64,000 nt of DNA from QHXW01 sp963752965 (lineage in GTDB: Bacteria > Acidobacteriota > Terriglobia > Bryobacterales > Bryobacteraceae), in contig CAVWAJ010000016.1 of NCBI GenBank assembly GCA_963752965.1, positions 558,001-622,000 on the forward strand. Direction: 5' to 3'. Positions 16,243-23,853 of the stretch are shown here, one piece after another. Below the pieces are notes generated by a model. The model did no database searches and had not been told where the DNA came from. It saw nothing but the letters and a program-made list of their open reading frames with translations. Within the stretch, counting starts at the first letter, position 1, and each line of letters begins with the position of its first letter. A program made the translations under genes and the position numbers.

Positions 16243-16271
16243 TTGCCCGTCCCCTCAACCCGTCGTATAGT
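16243..16271 (+). promoter_or_regulatory. Promoter of the potBCD operon
   Basis: TTGCCC at 16243-16248 and TATAGT at 16266-16271 are separated by exactly 17 bases, a good housekeeping-sigma arrangement. It lies 32 bases before the potB start. It implies that the permease and binding-protein genes no longer depend on transcription from potA. Confidence 0.5.
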
Positions 16272-16303
16272 CAACTATTCTGAAAACCAACCCGAGCCAC
16301 TCC

Positions 16304-17134
16304 ATGACCCGCCTCCGCTCCTATTTCCTCCTCCCCGCCCGCGTCTGGTTCCTCGCCCTCTTCTTCGCTCCGCTCGCCATCATCTGCGCCTACAGCCTGC
16401 TCACGCGCGGCGTCTACGGCGGCGTCGAGCGCCCCTGGACGCTCGAAAACTACAGCCGCCTCATTGACCCGCTTTACGGCGCCATCCTGCTGCGCTCCAT
16501 CCTGCTCTCTGCCGCGGCCACTGCCATCTGCATCGTGCTCGCCTTTCCGCTCGCGCTGTTCATCTCGCGCGCCACGCGCCGCAAGAGCCTCTACCTGCAC
16601 CTGGTGATTCTCCCGTTCTGGACCAGCTTCCTCGTCCGCACCTACGCCTGGATGTTCCTTCTGCGCGACACCGGCCTGGTCAACACCACGCTCATCGGCC
16701 TGGGCTTTCTGCGCCAACCGCTGCCGCTGCTCTATAACGAAGGCGCCGTGCTGCTCGGCCTGGTTTATGGCTTTTTGCCCTTCATGGTGCTGCCGCTCTA
16801 TGCCACTCTCGAGCGCATGGACCCCGCGCTGCTCGAAGCCGCTGCCGATCTCGGCGCGCGCCCCTGGGCGACCTTCTTCCGCGTCATCGTGCCGCTCGCG
16901 AAGCCGGGCATCTGGGCTGGCGCCGTCCTGGTCTTCATTCCGTGCCTCGGCTCCTACCTCACGCCCGACCTCCTCGGCGGCGGCAAGTCCGTCATGATCG
17001 GCAACCTCGTCCAGAGCCAGTTCACCAACGCGCGCGATTGGCCCTTCGGCTCAGCCGTCTCACTCACGCTGATGCTCCTTACGCTCGCCGCGCTGGCCGT
17101 CGTCTACCTTCGCGGGCCCAAGGAAATGCTGTGA
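16304..17134 (+). CDS. potB: ABC transporter permease, spermidine/putrescine type (PotB-like)
   Basis: 276 residues with six predicted membrane helices. The EAA loop reads EAAADLGARPWATFFRVIVPLAKPGI, the docking site for the ATPase. The N-terminal FLLPARVWFLALFFAPLAII is typical of PotB/PotH. It forms the heterodimeric channel with the next gene product. The stop overlaps the PotC-like GTG start (GTGA), giving translational coupling. Codon choice is extremely C-ending. Confidence 0.92.
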   Translation: MTRLRSYFLLPARVWFLALFFAPLAIICAYSLLTRGVYGGVERPWTLENYSRLIDPLYGAILLRSILLSAAATAICIVLAFPLALFISRATRRKSLYLHLVILPFWTSFLVRTYAWMFLLRDTGLVNTTLIGLGFLRQPLPLLYNEGAVLLGLVYGFLPFMVLPLYATLERMDPALLEAAADLGARPWATFFRVIVPLAKPGIWAGAVLVFIPCLGSYLTPDLLGGGKSVMIGNLVQSQFTNARDWPFGSAVSLTLMLLTLAALAVVYLRGPKEML

Positions 17135-17889
17135 AGCGCGGCCTCGCCATCTACGCCGCCATCGCCTACGCGTTTCTCCACGTGCCGCTTGCTACGCTCG
17201 TCGTCTTCAGCTTCAACGCCTCGCGCTTCACGCTCTGGGAAGGATTCTCCCTGCGCTGGTACCACACTGTCTTCACCGACGCCGAAATGGCCGACGCCGC
17301 CTGGAACAGCGTCATCATCGCCATCGTCTCCACCGTCATCTCCACCATCGCCGGCACGCTCGCCGCCTACGCCCTGTGGAAGCGCGGCTCGCGGCTCATC
17401 TCCGGCTCACTCTATCTGTCGCTCGTGACGCCTGAGATCGTAACCGGCATTTCGCTATTGGCGTTTTTTCAGTGGGCTTTCCGCTGGCTCGGCTGGCACC
17501 TGGGACTCTACACCGTCATCCTGGCCCACATTTCGTTCTCCATCGCCTACGTCGCCATCGTCGTCGCCGCGCGCCTCCGCACCTTCGACCCCGCGCTCGA
17601 AGAAGCCGCCATGGACCTCGGCGCTACCGAGTGGCGTGCCTTCTGGCGCGTCACCGTTCCCGCGCTCACCCCCGGCATCGTCGCCGCCGCCCTGCTCGCG
17701 CTCACCATCTCTTTTGACGATTACGTCATCACCAGCCTCGTCGCCGGCGTCGATTCCACCACTCTGCCCATGGTCATCTACGCCCTGGCCCGCCGCGGCG
17801 CCAATCCTTCCATCAACGCCATCTCCGCGCTGATCGTCGTCATCTTCGGTGCACTCATCCTGATTTCCGAGCGGTTGAGGAAAGCATGA
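17131..17889 (+). CDS. potC: ABC transporter permease, spermidine/putrescine type (PotC-like)
   Basis: 252 residues from GTG 17131, which overlaps the potB stop. There are six hydrophobic helices and an EAA loop, EEAAMDLGATEWRAFWRVTV. VVFSFNASRFTLWEGFSLRWY after the first helix is a PotC hallmark. It is the second half of the inner-membrane channel. The downstream binding-protein gene overlaps by four bases (ATGA). Confidence 0.93.
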   Translation: MKRGLAIYAAIAYAFLHVPLATLVVFSFNASRFTLWEGFSLRWYHTVFTDAEMADAAWNSVIIAIVSTVISTIAGTLAAYALWKRGSRLISGSLYLSLVTPEIVTGISLLAFFQWAFRWLGWHLGLYTVILAHISFSIAYVAIVVAARLRTFDPALEEAAMDLGATEWRAFWRVTVPALTPGIVAAALLALTISFDDYVITSLVAGVDSTTLPMVIYALARRGANPSINAISALIVVIFGALILISERLRKA

Positions 17890-18908
17890 CCCGCCGCACG
17901 TTCCTCTCCGGTGCGCTCGCCACCACCGCCTGCCGCCGCGACCGCCGCCCGCGACTCAACGTCTACAACTGGTCCGCCTACGTCGCGCCCGATACTATCC
18001 CCAATTTTGAAAAGGAATTCGGCGTGCGCGTCCGCTACGTCACTTACGAGAGCAATGAGGAGATGCTCGCCCAGGTCATCACCGGCAACTCCGGCTGGGA
18101 CGTCGTCTTCCCCACGCACAACCGCGTCGCGCCGATGTCCGCCATGGGCCTGCTCGCGCCGCTCGATCACACGCGCCTGAAGAATCTCGGCAACCTCGAA
18201 GCGCAGTTTCAATCGCCGTCGTGGGACCGCGGCCTCCGCTGGGGCGTTCCCTACATGTGGTACGGAACCGGCATCGCGTTCAACCGATCGGTCGCGCCCG
18301 CGCCGCGCTCCTGGGCCGATCTCTGGAGCCCGCGCTTCAAAGGCCGCCTCACCATGCTCGACGATCCCGAAGACGTGATCGGCGCGTCGCTATTGAAATT
18401 GGGTCTCCCGTTCGAATCCACAGACCCCGCCCAGCTCCGCCAAGCCCAGCGCGCGCTCGTCGAACAGAAGCCGCTCGTGCGCGCCTATCTCAACGCCGAA
18501 GTGCGCGACCAGCTCGTCTCCGGCGACGTCCTCGCGGCCCAGTTGTGGTCCACCACCGCCGCCCAGGCGCTCGACGCCGCTCCGTCGCTCGATTTCGTTT
18601 TTCCCGCCGAAGGTTTTCCGCTCTATTGCGACAACGCCGTCATCCTGCGCGAAAGCCGCCGCCAGACGCTCGCCCACACTTTTCTCGATTACCTGCTGCG
18701 CCCGCCCGTTTCCGCCGCCATCGCCCAATCCACCCTCACCGCAACAGCCAACGCCGCCGGCCGCGCGCTTCTGCCCGATAAGCTCCGCACCAGCCCCGCG
18801 CTTTATCCTCCGCCCGATGTAATGCAGCGCGGCGAGTGGCCGGGAACGCTGCCCGCCGCAGCGCAACGGTTGCGCGATCGCATCTGGACGGAAATCAAAG
18901 CGGCGTGA
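17886..18908 (+). CDS. potD: Polyamine-type extracytoplasmic substrate-binding protein (PotD-like)
   Basis: 340 residues. The first 20 residues, MTRRTFLSGALATTACRRD, combine a twin-arginine-like start with a weak lipobox ending at Cys16, so the protein may be lipid-anchored. NVYNWSAYVAPDTIPNFEKE is the classic PotD/PotF opening. WGVPYMWYGTGIAFN and the later PAEGFPLYCDNAVI line the ligand cleft. It delivers a polyamine-like ligand to PotBC. The exact ligand is uncertain, since acidobacterial homologues are poorly characterised. Confidence 0.9.
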   Translation: MTRRTFLSGALATTACRRDRRPRLNVYNWSAYVAPDTIPNFEKEFGVRVRYVTYESNEEMLAQVITGNSGWDVVFPTHNRVAPMSAMGLLAPLDHTRLKNLGNLEAQFQSPSWDRGLRWGVPYMWYGTGIAFNRSVAPAPRSWADLWSPRFKGRLTMLDDPEDVIGASLLKLGLPFESTDPAQLRQAQRALVEQKPLVRAYLNAEVRDQLVSGDVLAAQLWSTTAAQALDAAPSLDFVFPAEGFPLYCDNAVILRESRRQTLAHTFLDYLLRPPVSAAIAQSTLTATANAAGRALLPDKLRTSPALYPPPDVMQRGEWPGTLPAAAQRLRDRIWTEIKAA

Positions 18909-18939
18909 TACTGCTCCCGCGATAAGGCAAAATGGTGTT

Positions 18940-19230
18940 ATGACGCTCGATGAGCTTCGGCGATCAAAGCGGGACGAAATACTCCGTATAGCCGCTAACT
19001 ACGGCGCAAGCAACGTCCGTGTGTTCGGCTCACTTGCGCGAGGTGAGCATTCACCCTCCAGCGACGTGGACATCCTGGTTGATCTGGATCCAAATCGCAG
19101 CCTCATGGACCTCGGAGGATTGTTGATGGACCTCCAAGACGTACTCCATCTGCCGGTCGATGTGGCTACCGAGGATATGCTGCGCCCCAAGGTGCGCAAG
19201 AGAGCACTCCTCGACGCGGTCCCTCTATGA
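18940..19230 (+). CDS. MNT-type nucleotidyltransferase antitoxin (MntA-like)
   Basis: 96 residues with the minimal nucleotidyltransferase signature GSLARGEHSPSSDVDILVDL at residues 31-50, containing the GSx10DxD metal site. In the MNT/HepT system this protein modifies the HEPN toxin with nucleotides and so inactivates it. The gene overlaps the toxin gene by four bases. A weak CAAAAT hexamer sits six bases before the ATG. Confidence 0.9.
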   Translation: MTLDELRRSKRDEILRIAANYGASNVRVFGSLARGEHSPSSDVDILVDLDPNRSLMDLGGLLMDLQDVLHLPVDVATEDMLRPKVRKRALLDAVPL

Positions 19231-19562
19231 GAGATGATATCGAGCGCTTAAGAGACATCTTGAACGCCATCGATCATATCCTTAACAAAACCGTCGGAGG
19301 GCCATCTGCATTCAACAACGACGAGATGCTGCAGGTCTGGGTCCTACATCACCTGCAGATTGTCGGTGAAGCTGCGCGTTCGCTTTCCGCGGAGTTTCGT
19401 CAGCGGCACCCCGACAAAGTGTGGGTTAAAGCCGCCGGGATGCGTAACATCCTGGCACACCATTACTTCGAGATCAATACGACTCGAATCTGGAACGTCG
19501 TGGAGGAAGACTTGCCGTCACTTCGTGATCGGGTTGAGGCGCTGCTAGGAGCGCAGGCATAG
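19227..19562 (+). CDS. HepT-like HEPN ribonuclease toxin (DUF86)
   Basis: 111 residues, all-helical HEPN fold. The RNase motif is visible as RNILAHHYF near residue 75 (RX4HXY), followed by the usual EINTTRIWNVVEEDLP helix. It is paired by overlap with the MNT antitoxin gene, an antitoxin-first module. The VapC gene converges on it with a 15-base gap. Confidence 0.9.
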   Translation: MRDDIERLRDILNAIDHILNKTVGGPSAFNNDEMLQVWVLHHLQIVGEAARSLSAEFRQRHPDKVWVKAAGMRNILAHHYFEINTTRIWNVVEEDLPSLRDRVEALLGAQA

Positions 19563-19577
19563 ACAACGCCTGCAAAC

Positions 19578-20033
19578 CTAACTCCGCTTCTCCGCCCGCA
19601 TTGCCGGCGCCACTCGCAATCCGGCTGCCTTTGCTAGCTTTCTTTGTTTGTCATCGAACGACAAAAGAGCCTCGGCACCCATCGCAAGGGCTGCCGCCAC
19701 GTGCAGTACATCCAGTGACCGGCTGCCGATCCCAGCCACATATTTCAAGGAAAGCCGTTTTGCGCCTTCGAAAACCACGGCGGACAGCGGCTGCAACACG
19801 TAAATGCCGGCAGCAATGTCGCTTTGCACCGCCGCGTAGGCTGCCTGCGCCTCCGCCGCGGTCAATTCCTTGCGGAATAGGCGTAGCTGCAAGGCATTCA
19901 CCAGTTCTAATTCACAAAGTGGACTGATGAAGAACGTGGTTGACGCTCGCCGCATCTCTGCCGCTGATACCGCGGAGTTCGCATCGGGCGCATAGAGAGA
20001 AACAAGGAAACTCGGATCGCAGTAGGCTTTCAA
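19578..20033 (-). CDS. vapC: PIN-domain toxin (VapC family)
   Basis: 151 residues with the PIN-domain acidic residues: Asp7 region in KAYCDPSFLVSLY, Glu in CELELVNALQL, and Asp in GSRSLDVLHVAAAL and LLSFDDKQRKLA. This pattern marks a magnesium-dependent RNase toxin. Its start overlaps the stop of the antitoxin gene (ATGA). The target RNA is unknown. Confidence 0.9.
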   Translation of the reverse strand: MKAYCDPSFLVSLYAPDANSAVSAAEMRRASTTFFISPLCELELVNALQLRLFRKELTAAEAQAAYAAVQSDIAAGIYVLQPLSAVVFEGAKRLSLKYVAGIGSRSLDVLHVAAALAMGAEALLSFDDKQRKLAKAAGLRVAPAMRAEKRS

Positions 20034-20272
20034 AACCGCGCCCGTTCTTTGGCCAGGAGTTCCGCTCCACTTGTTTCGAGCCGCTTGTTGCCGTAAATCC
20101 GCTGGAGTCGATCGAGGAAGTCGGGCCGCCTGGCGCGGCTTGTCTTCGCCGGCGGCAGCAATCGCGCAATGACGCGCTTCCGCCGGGTGATTTCAATCTC
20201 CTCCCCGTCTTCGAGCAGATGCTCCACAGCCGCGAATTTGTACCGCAGGTCTCGCAGTGTCGCACGCTTCAT
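20030..20272 (-). CDS. vapB: Phd/VapB-type antitoxin
   Basis: 80 residues from ATG 20272. The N-terminal MKRATLRDLRYKFAAVEHLL and GEEIEITRRKRVIARLLP form the Phd/YefM-like DNA-binding core; the C-terminal half is the likely VapC-wrapping tail. Residue spacing and a TAAAAT hexamer seven bases upstream favour 20272 over the in-frame ATG three codons earlier. It is the first gene of the vapBC operon and probably its repressor. Confidence 0.85.
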   Translation of the reverse strand: MKRATLRDLRYKFAAVEHLLEDGEEIEITRRKRVIARLLPPAKTSRARRPDFLDRLQRIYGNKRLETSGAELLAKERARF

Positions 20273-20279
20273 GTGATAC

Positions 20280-20285
20280 ATTTTA
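20280..20285 (-). promoter_or_regulatory. Candidate -10 element, leaderless vapBC operon
   Basis: TAAAAT on the minus strand ends seven bases before the ATG at 20272. No ribosome-binding sequence is visible. Confidence 0.4.
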
Positions 20286-20314
20286 GCATCACACGGACCT
20301 CCCTGGCCCTGTCG

Positions 20315-20320
20315 TACATT
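20315..20320 (+). promoter_or_regulatory. Candidate -10 element, leaderless start
   Basis: TACATT ends six bases before the ATG at 20327. Only a weak GAAG lies between. Confidence 0.4.
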
Positions 20321-20326
20321 GAAGAT

Positions 20327-21703
20327 ATGTTTCTCGCCCTCCTTCTCACTCTCTCCGCGCCGCCCGATTGGGTTCCCGCGCGCTGGCGCTGGCTCGAAAC
20401 CAAAACCCTGGACCTGCTCCGCGGTACGCCCGTCAACTGCCTCTTAATCGATTGGGACTCCCAGCAGAAAGCGCAGGCCGCCACCTTCGCCGCCGCCGCT
20501 GCCGAAAAAGGAATCGCGACTCTCGCCGTCATTCGCCCCGGCATCGATCCCTCCGAACCCGCGCGCGACGCTGTCCACGCCAAGCTCACCGGCGTGGTCC
20601 TCGAAGGCGATTTCGCCAAGGAGGCCGCCGATCGTGTCAAAGCCGCCATCACTCCCGCGCCCATTATTGAGCTCACTCTGCGCAGCCGCATGCCGCTCGG
20701 CTCCGACGCACCGGTCATCGGTACTTATCAAGGCGTCTGGCCCGGCATCCCGGTCATGGAAGATGGCGCCGCCAAAGCCGGCCCTTCCGGTTCACCCTGG
20801 ATCAACACTAACGCCGGTTTTCTGCGCGCAGCCCGTGCCTTCGGTTCCAGCACCGTCTGGATTGCCAATCTGCCGCCGCCCAAGACCGTCATCCCCAACG
20901 AAAACTACGCGCAGGTAATCGGGGACGCTGCCATGGTCGGCGCGCGCTGGGTCATCGCGCTTGATGACGATCTCGCCCGCCGCATCCACGATGGCGACAA
21001 AGCTGCACTCGAACAATGGACCCGCATCGCCCACCAGCTCGATTTCTACGAATCCCATCGCGACTGGCGCGCCTTCCGCCCCTACGGCAAACTCGCCGTC
21101 GTCCAGGGCGTCGGCGATGGCGCACTTCTCTCCGGCGGCATTCTCGACATGATGGGCGCGCGCCACACGCCCGTCCTGTTCGTTCCGCCCGACCGCCTCC
21201 GCCCCGGCACGCTCGCTGACGCAACCATGGCCGTCGATGTCGACGCGGCTTCCCTTACTCCTGAGCAGCGCGACACGCTCAAAGCCTTCACCCGCGCCGG
21301 CGGCACTCTCCTCACCGGCCCCGCCGATTGGAAGGAAAGCGCCGCCACCAAGCCCGACCAGATCACCCTCGACGACGCGCAAACCAAACGCCTCGACGAC
21401 ATCTGGCACGATATCAACTCCATGATCGGCCGCGGCAACCTCGGCGCGCGCCTGTTCAATGTTTCCTCGATGCTTTCAAACTTGCTGGTTTCCCCCGATG
21501 GCAAGCAGATTCTCGTCCACCTTGTAAATTACTCGAACTATCCCGTCGACTCAGTCACTGTCCATGTCCTCGGCGACTTCCACCAAGCCACTCTCTATCG
21601 CCCCGAATCCGCGGAAAAGAAGTTAGAAACCTATAAAGCCGAAGACGGCACCGGCGTAGACATCGACTTAGTCACCGTCAGCGCTACTCTGCGGCTAGAG
21701 TAG
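20327..21703 (+). CDS. Exported protein of unknown function
   Basis: 458 residues from ATG 20327, after a stretch that reads open for 129 codons upstream but has no signal peptide. MFLALLLTLSAPPDW is a short signal-like start. The body alternates beta strands and helices: VNCLLIDWDS, VWPGIPVMEDGAAKAGPSG, MMGARHTPVLFVPPDRL. This suggests a Rossmann or barrel-like catalytic core with a C-terminal beta domain (VLVHLVNYSNYPVDSVTVHV) of the kind that ends glycoside hydrolases. LVNYSNYP resembles the C-terminal sandwich of beta-galactosidase-like proteins, but no catalytic pair can be assigned. C-ending codon use matches potBCD. Confidence 0.7.
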   Translation: MFLALLLTLSAPPDWVPARWRWLETKTLDLLRGTPVNCLLIDWDSQQKAQAATFAAAAAEKGIATLAVIRPGIDPSEPARDAVHAKLTGVVLEGDFAKEAADRVKAAITPAPIIELTLRSRMPLGSDAPVIGTYQGVWPGIPVMEDGAAKAGPSGSPWINTNAGFLRAARAFGSSTVWIANLPPPKTVIPNENYAQVIGDAAMVGARWVIALDDDLARRIHDGDKAALEQWTRIAHQLDFYESHRDWRAFRPYGKLAVVQGVGDGALLSGGILDMMGARHTPVLFVPPDRLRPGTLADATMAVDVDAASLTPEQRDTLKAFTRAGGTLLTGPADWKESAATKPDQITLDDAQTKRLDDIWHDINSMIGRGNLGARLFNVSSMLSNLLVSPDGKQILVHLVNYSNYPVDSVTVHVLGDFHQATLYRPESAEKKLETYKAEDGTGVDIDLVTVSATLRLE

Positions 21704-21704
21704 A

Positions 21705-21749
21705 CGTGGCGCACGCCTTCAGCGTGCCGCTGCCGGCTTCAGCCGGCAG
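21705..21749 (+). repeat. Palindromic dispersed repeat, copy 1
   Basis: The 45-base unit begins CGTGGCGCACGCC. It holds two hairpins: GCACGCCTTCAGCGTGC and a near-perfect CTGCCGGCTTCAGCCGGCAG with nine-base arms. A second copy lies at 22645-22690 in the same orientation. It is REP-like and noncoding, though it is open in one frame. Confidence 0.75.
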
Positions 21750-21945
21750 TTCAGCGCAAGTCAGCAACCGTGCTTCAATGGCACAATGGCTCTCGACTTG
21801 TGAAGATATTGTCCACAACGCGCATCGAGACGCGCGGCGATTCAATGCGCAGGAATCGAGGGAAGCAGAACTCATAGCTGTCGCGCCGGCGAAGACGGAG
21901 CTGGAATATACTGAGACACTAATCCGAGCAACAACGGAGACGTCA
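21750..21945. other. Non-coding leader before the exported gene at 21946
   Basis: About 200 bases between the repeat and the next start. I see only a TATACT at 21907-21912 that could be a -10 element, and the ribosome site near 21935. An in-frame reading across it exists but has no signal peptide and begins in the repeat, so I treat it as untranslated. Confidence 0.4.
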
Positions 21946-22542
21946 ATGTGGCAAACACTGCGTTCAGCACGGTCGTTGCCAGCTAACTGGGTTAGGCGTT
22001 GTCTTGTAGCGATTTTCCTTGTCACAATGGGGCTCCCTCCCAGCGGAAATGGGAAGTCGGCCGTGTCGCCGCGATTCGAGGACTATCTTGTTTCCAACGT
22101 TTATCATGGCGCGGTGAAGTCGCCTGATTTTGGCAATTCCGACCGGTTCGAGGGAACGGATCTGCGCTGTTTTGGTGGGGATCCAGCGGGCTATGCCAAC
22201 GAGCAGGTGAATTTCGCTGGCCATTTTGTGATCGGTATCTGCACGTGTGGATCCGGATGTCACTATCTCTTCATGTGGGACGCAGTCAGCGGTAAGTTTT
22301 ACCAGCGGCTACCCCCGGGCGTGATTGACGTCGGGCCCTACGCAAGACACGGAGCCCAACCGCCGGGGATTATTTACAAGGGCGAGCAGTATCAGCTGAA
22401 CAGTGACCTTCTGATTGTGGAGGGCTGCGTCGAGGACAGCTGCGACTGCGCCAGGCGATACTACAGGTGGACCGGAAGCCAATTCAAGCTGATCCTTAGG
22501 CGCCCGGTTCTCATGCCGGAGAAGTGTCTTAAGAAGCCGTAG
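21946..22542 (+). CDS. Exported cysteine-rich protein of unknown function
   Basis: 198 residues from ATG 21946, with GGAGA ten bases upstream. The N-terminus carries a basic stretch and a hydrophobic segment (VRRCLVAIFLVTMGLPPSG) consistent with Sec export. The mature region has paired cysteines (CTCGSGCHYLF, VEGCVEDSCDCARRYYRW) probably forming disulfides. CTCGSGCHYLFMWD followed by GKFYQRLP reads like a secreted beta-propeller fragment or a lysozyme-inhibitor-like fold, but I cannot name a family. It lies between two copies of the palindromic repeat. Confidence 0.7.
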   Translation: MWQTLRSARSLPANWVRRCLVAIFLVTMGLPPSGNGKSAVSPRFEDYLVSNVYHGAVKSPDFGNSDRFEGTDLRCFGGDPAGYANEQVNFAGHFVIGICTCGSGCHYLFMWDAVSGKFYQRLPPGVIDVGPYARHGAQPPGIIYKGEQYQLNSDLLIVEGCVEDSCDCARRYYRWTGSQFKLILRRPVLMPEKCLKKP

Positions 22543-22644
22543 GGTTCGCTTCATGCTCCAATTCGGCGATAAGATCAGTGGCCGGCGCGTACTCGACATG
22601 CGTCAAAGGCTAGGCGACGAGGCCTTTGACTGTCGGGATGACCT

Positions 22645-22690
22645 CGTGGCGCACGCCTTCAGCGTGCCGCTGCCCGGCTTCAGCCGGCAG
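22645..22690 (+). repeat. Palindromic dispersed repeat, copy 2
   Basis: The same unit as at 21705, with one extra C in the second hairpin (CTGCCCGGCTTCAGCCGGCAG). Direct orientation. The two copies bracket the exported gene at 21946-22542. Confidence 0.75.
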
Positions 22691-22713
22691 TCAGACGCTC
22701 CCCCAACCTGGGT

Positions 22714-22719
22714 TAGACT
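22714..22719 (+). promoter_or_regulatory. Candidate -10 element, leaderless start of the DUF362 gene
   Basis: TAGACT ends nine bases before the ATG at 22729. The spacer is A-rich with no Shine-Dalgarno sequence. Confidence 0.4.
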
Positions 22720-22728
22720 AAAAAGCAT

Positions 22729-23853
22729 ATGACCCGACGCGAACTGCTGGCGCTCATCGGCTCGGCGCCACTGCTCAAGGCTGCGCCGGAGGCTCCCACC
22801 GCTCCGGTTTCGATTGCGAAATGCGCTTCCTATAACGACGATGTCACCGCGACGCTTGCCACCATGTTCGATCAAATTGGCGGCCTCGATCGCATCGTCA
22901 AAAACAAGACCGTCACCGTCAAGCTGAACCTCACCGGTAGCCCGGGCCTGCGGCTCAAAGGCCGTCCGCTCGGTGTCACGCATTACACGCATCCGAAAGT
23001 GGTCGGAGCAACCGCGTATCTGATGGGCCGTGCCGGGGCTAAGCGCATCCGCTTCGTCGAAAGCGGCTGGGCCCTAAGCGGTCCCCTCGAAGAGTACTTG
23101 CTCGATTCCGGCTGGAACGTGCGCTCTCTTGTTAGTGCCGCCCCCGGTGTCGAGTTCGAAAACACCAACAACCTCGGCAAGGGTAAGCGCTATGCACGCC
23201 TCAAGGTTCCGGTTACGCCTTACATCTATCCGGCCTTTGACCTCAATCATGCGTTTGAGGAAACCGACGTCTTCGTGAGCATGGCGAAACTCAAGAATCA
23301 CGAAACTTGCGGTGTCACTCTGTCGCTCAAGAACTGCTTCGGCAACACCCCGGCCGCCATCTACGGTGATGATTCCGGTAAGGACGAGCCGAATGAAACA
23401 CCCACCAGTGGCCGCGACGCCGTGTGCCACGAGGGTAAGCGTCAGCCCTCGCGCTCCGCGCCGCAAGAAATCAACTTCGGTGCGAATCACGATCCCGGCT
23501 ATCGCGTCCCGCACATCGTTGCCGATGTCGTGGCCGCGCGTCCCGTGGATCTCGCCATCATCGATGGCATTGAATCCATGGCCGGCGGCGAAGGCCCTTG
23601 GATTCGCAGCAAGCCGCTACGCCTGGTGCAGCCCGGCGTCCTGGTCGCCGGAACCAACCCCGTCACCACCGATTCCGTCGCCACCGCCGTCATGGGCTAC
23701 GACCCCCGCGCGCAACGCGGAACCGCCCCTTTCACCACCTGCGATAACACGCTACTGCTCGCCGAGAGCCACGGCATCGGCACCACCGATCTAAAACGCA
23801 TCGAAGTCGCCGGCGTTCCCATCGCCCAAGCCCTGTATAAGTATGAGGTGTGA
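22729..23853 (+). CDS. DUF362-domain protein, Tat- or Sec-exported
   Basis: 374 residues. MTRRELLALIGSAPLLKAAP is a twin-arginine-like signal. The body matches DUF362: KTVTVKLNLTGSPG, VFVSMAKLKNHETCGVTLSL with KNCFG, and VVAARPVDLAIIDGIESMAG. DUF362 proteins often carry iron-sulfur clusters, but this one has no ferredoxin-like CxxCxxC set, only scattered Cys. The biochemical role is unknown. The gamma-glutamyltransferase gene starts 11 bases before this gene ends, so the two are probably co-expressed. Confidence 0.85.
   Translation: MTRRELLALIGSAPLLKAAPEAPTAPVSIAKCASYNDDVTATLATMFDQIGGLDRIVKNKTVTVKLNLTGSPGLRLKGRPLGVTHYTHPKVVGATAYLMGRAGAKRIRFVESGWALSGPLEEYLLDSGWNVRSLVSAAPGVEFENTNNLGKGKRYARLKVPVTPYIYPAFDLNHAFEETDVFVSMAKLKNHETCGVTLSLKNCFGNTPAAIYGDDSGKDEPNETPTSGRDAVCHEGKRQPSRSAPQEINFGANHDPGYRVPHIVADVVAARPVDLAIIDGIESMAGGEGPWIRSKPLRLVQPGVLVAGTNPVTTDSVATAVMGYDPRAQRGTAPFTTCDNTLLLAESHGIGTTDLKRIEVAGVPIAQALYKYEV

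Noticed and set aside
19940..20326. Long in-frame 5' extension of the exported protein gene at 20327
   Set aside because: It runs antisense through vapB and the start of vapC, lacks a signal peptide at its own start, and a signal-like leader begins at 20327.
22553..22732. A 59-codon open frame running through repeat copy 2 and ending in the start codon region of the DUF362 gene
   Set aside because: A third of it is the palindromic repeat, it has no family signature or ribosome site, and the overlap with the downstream start is out of frame. Probably chance.
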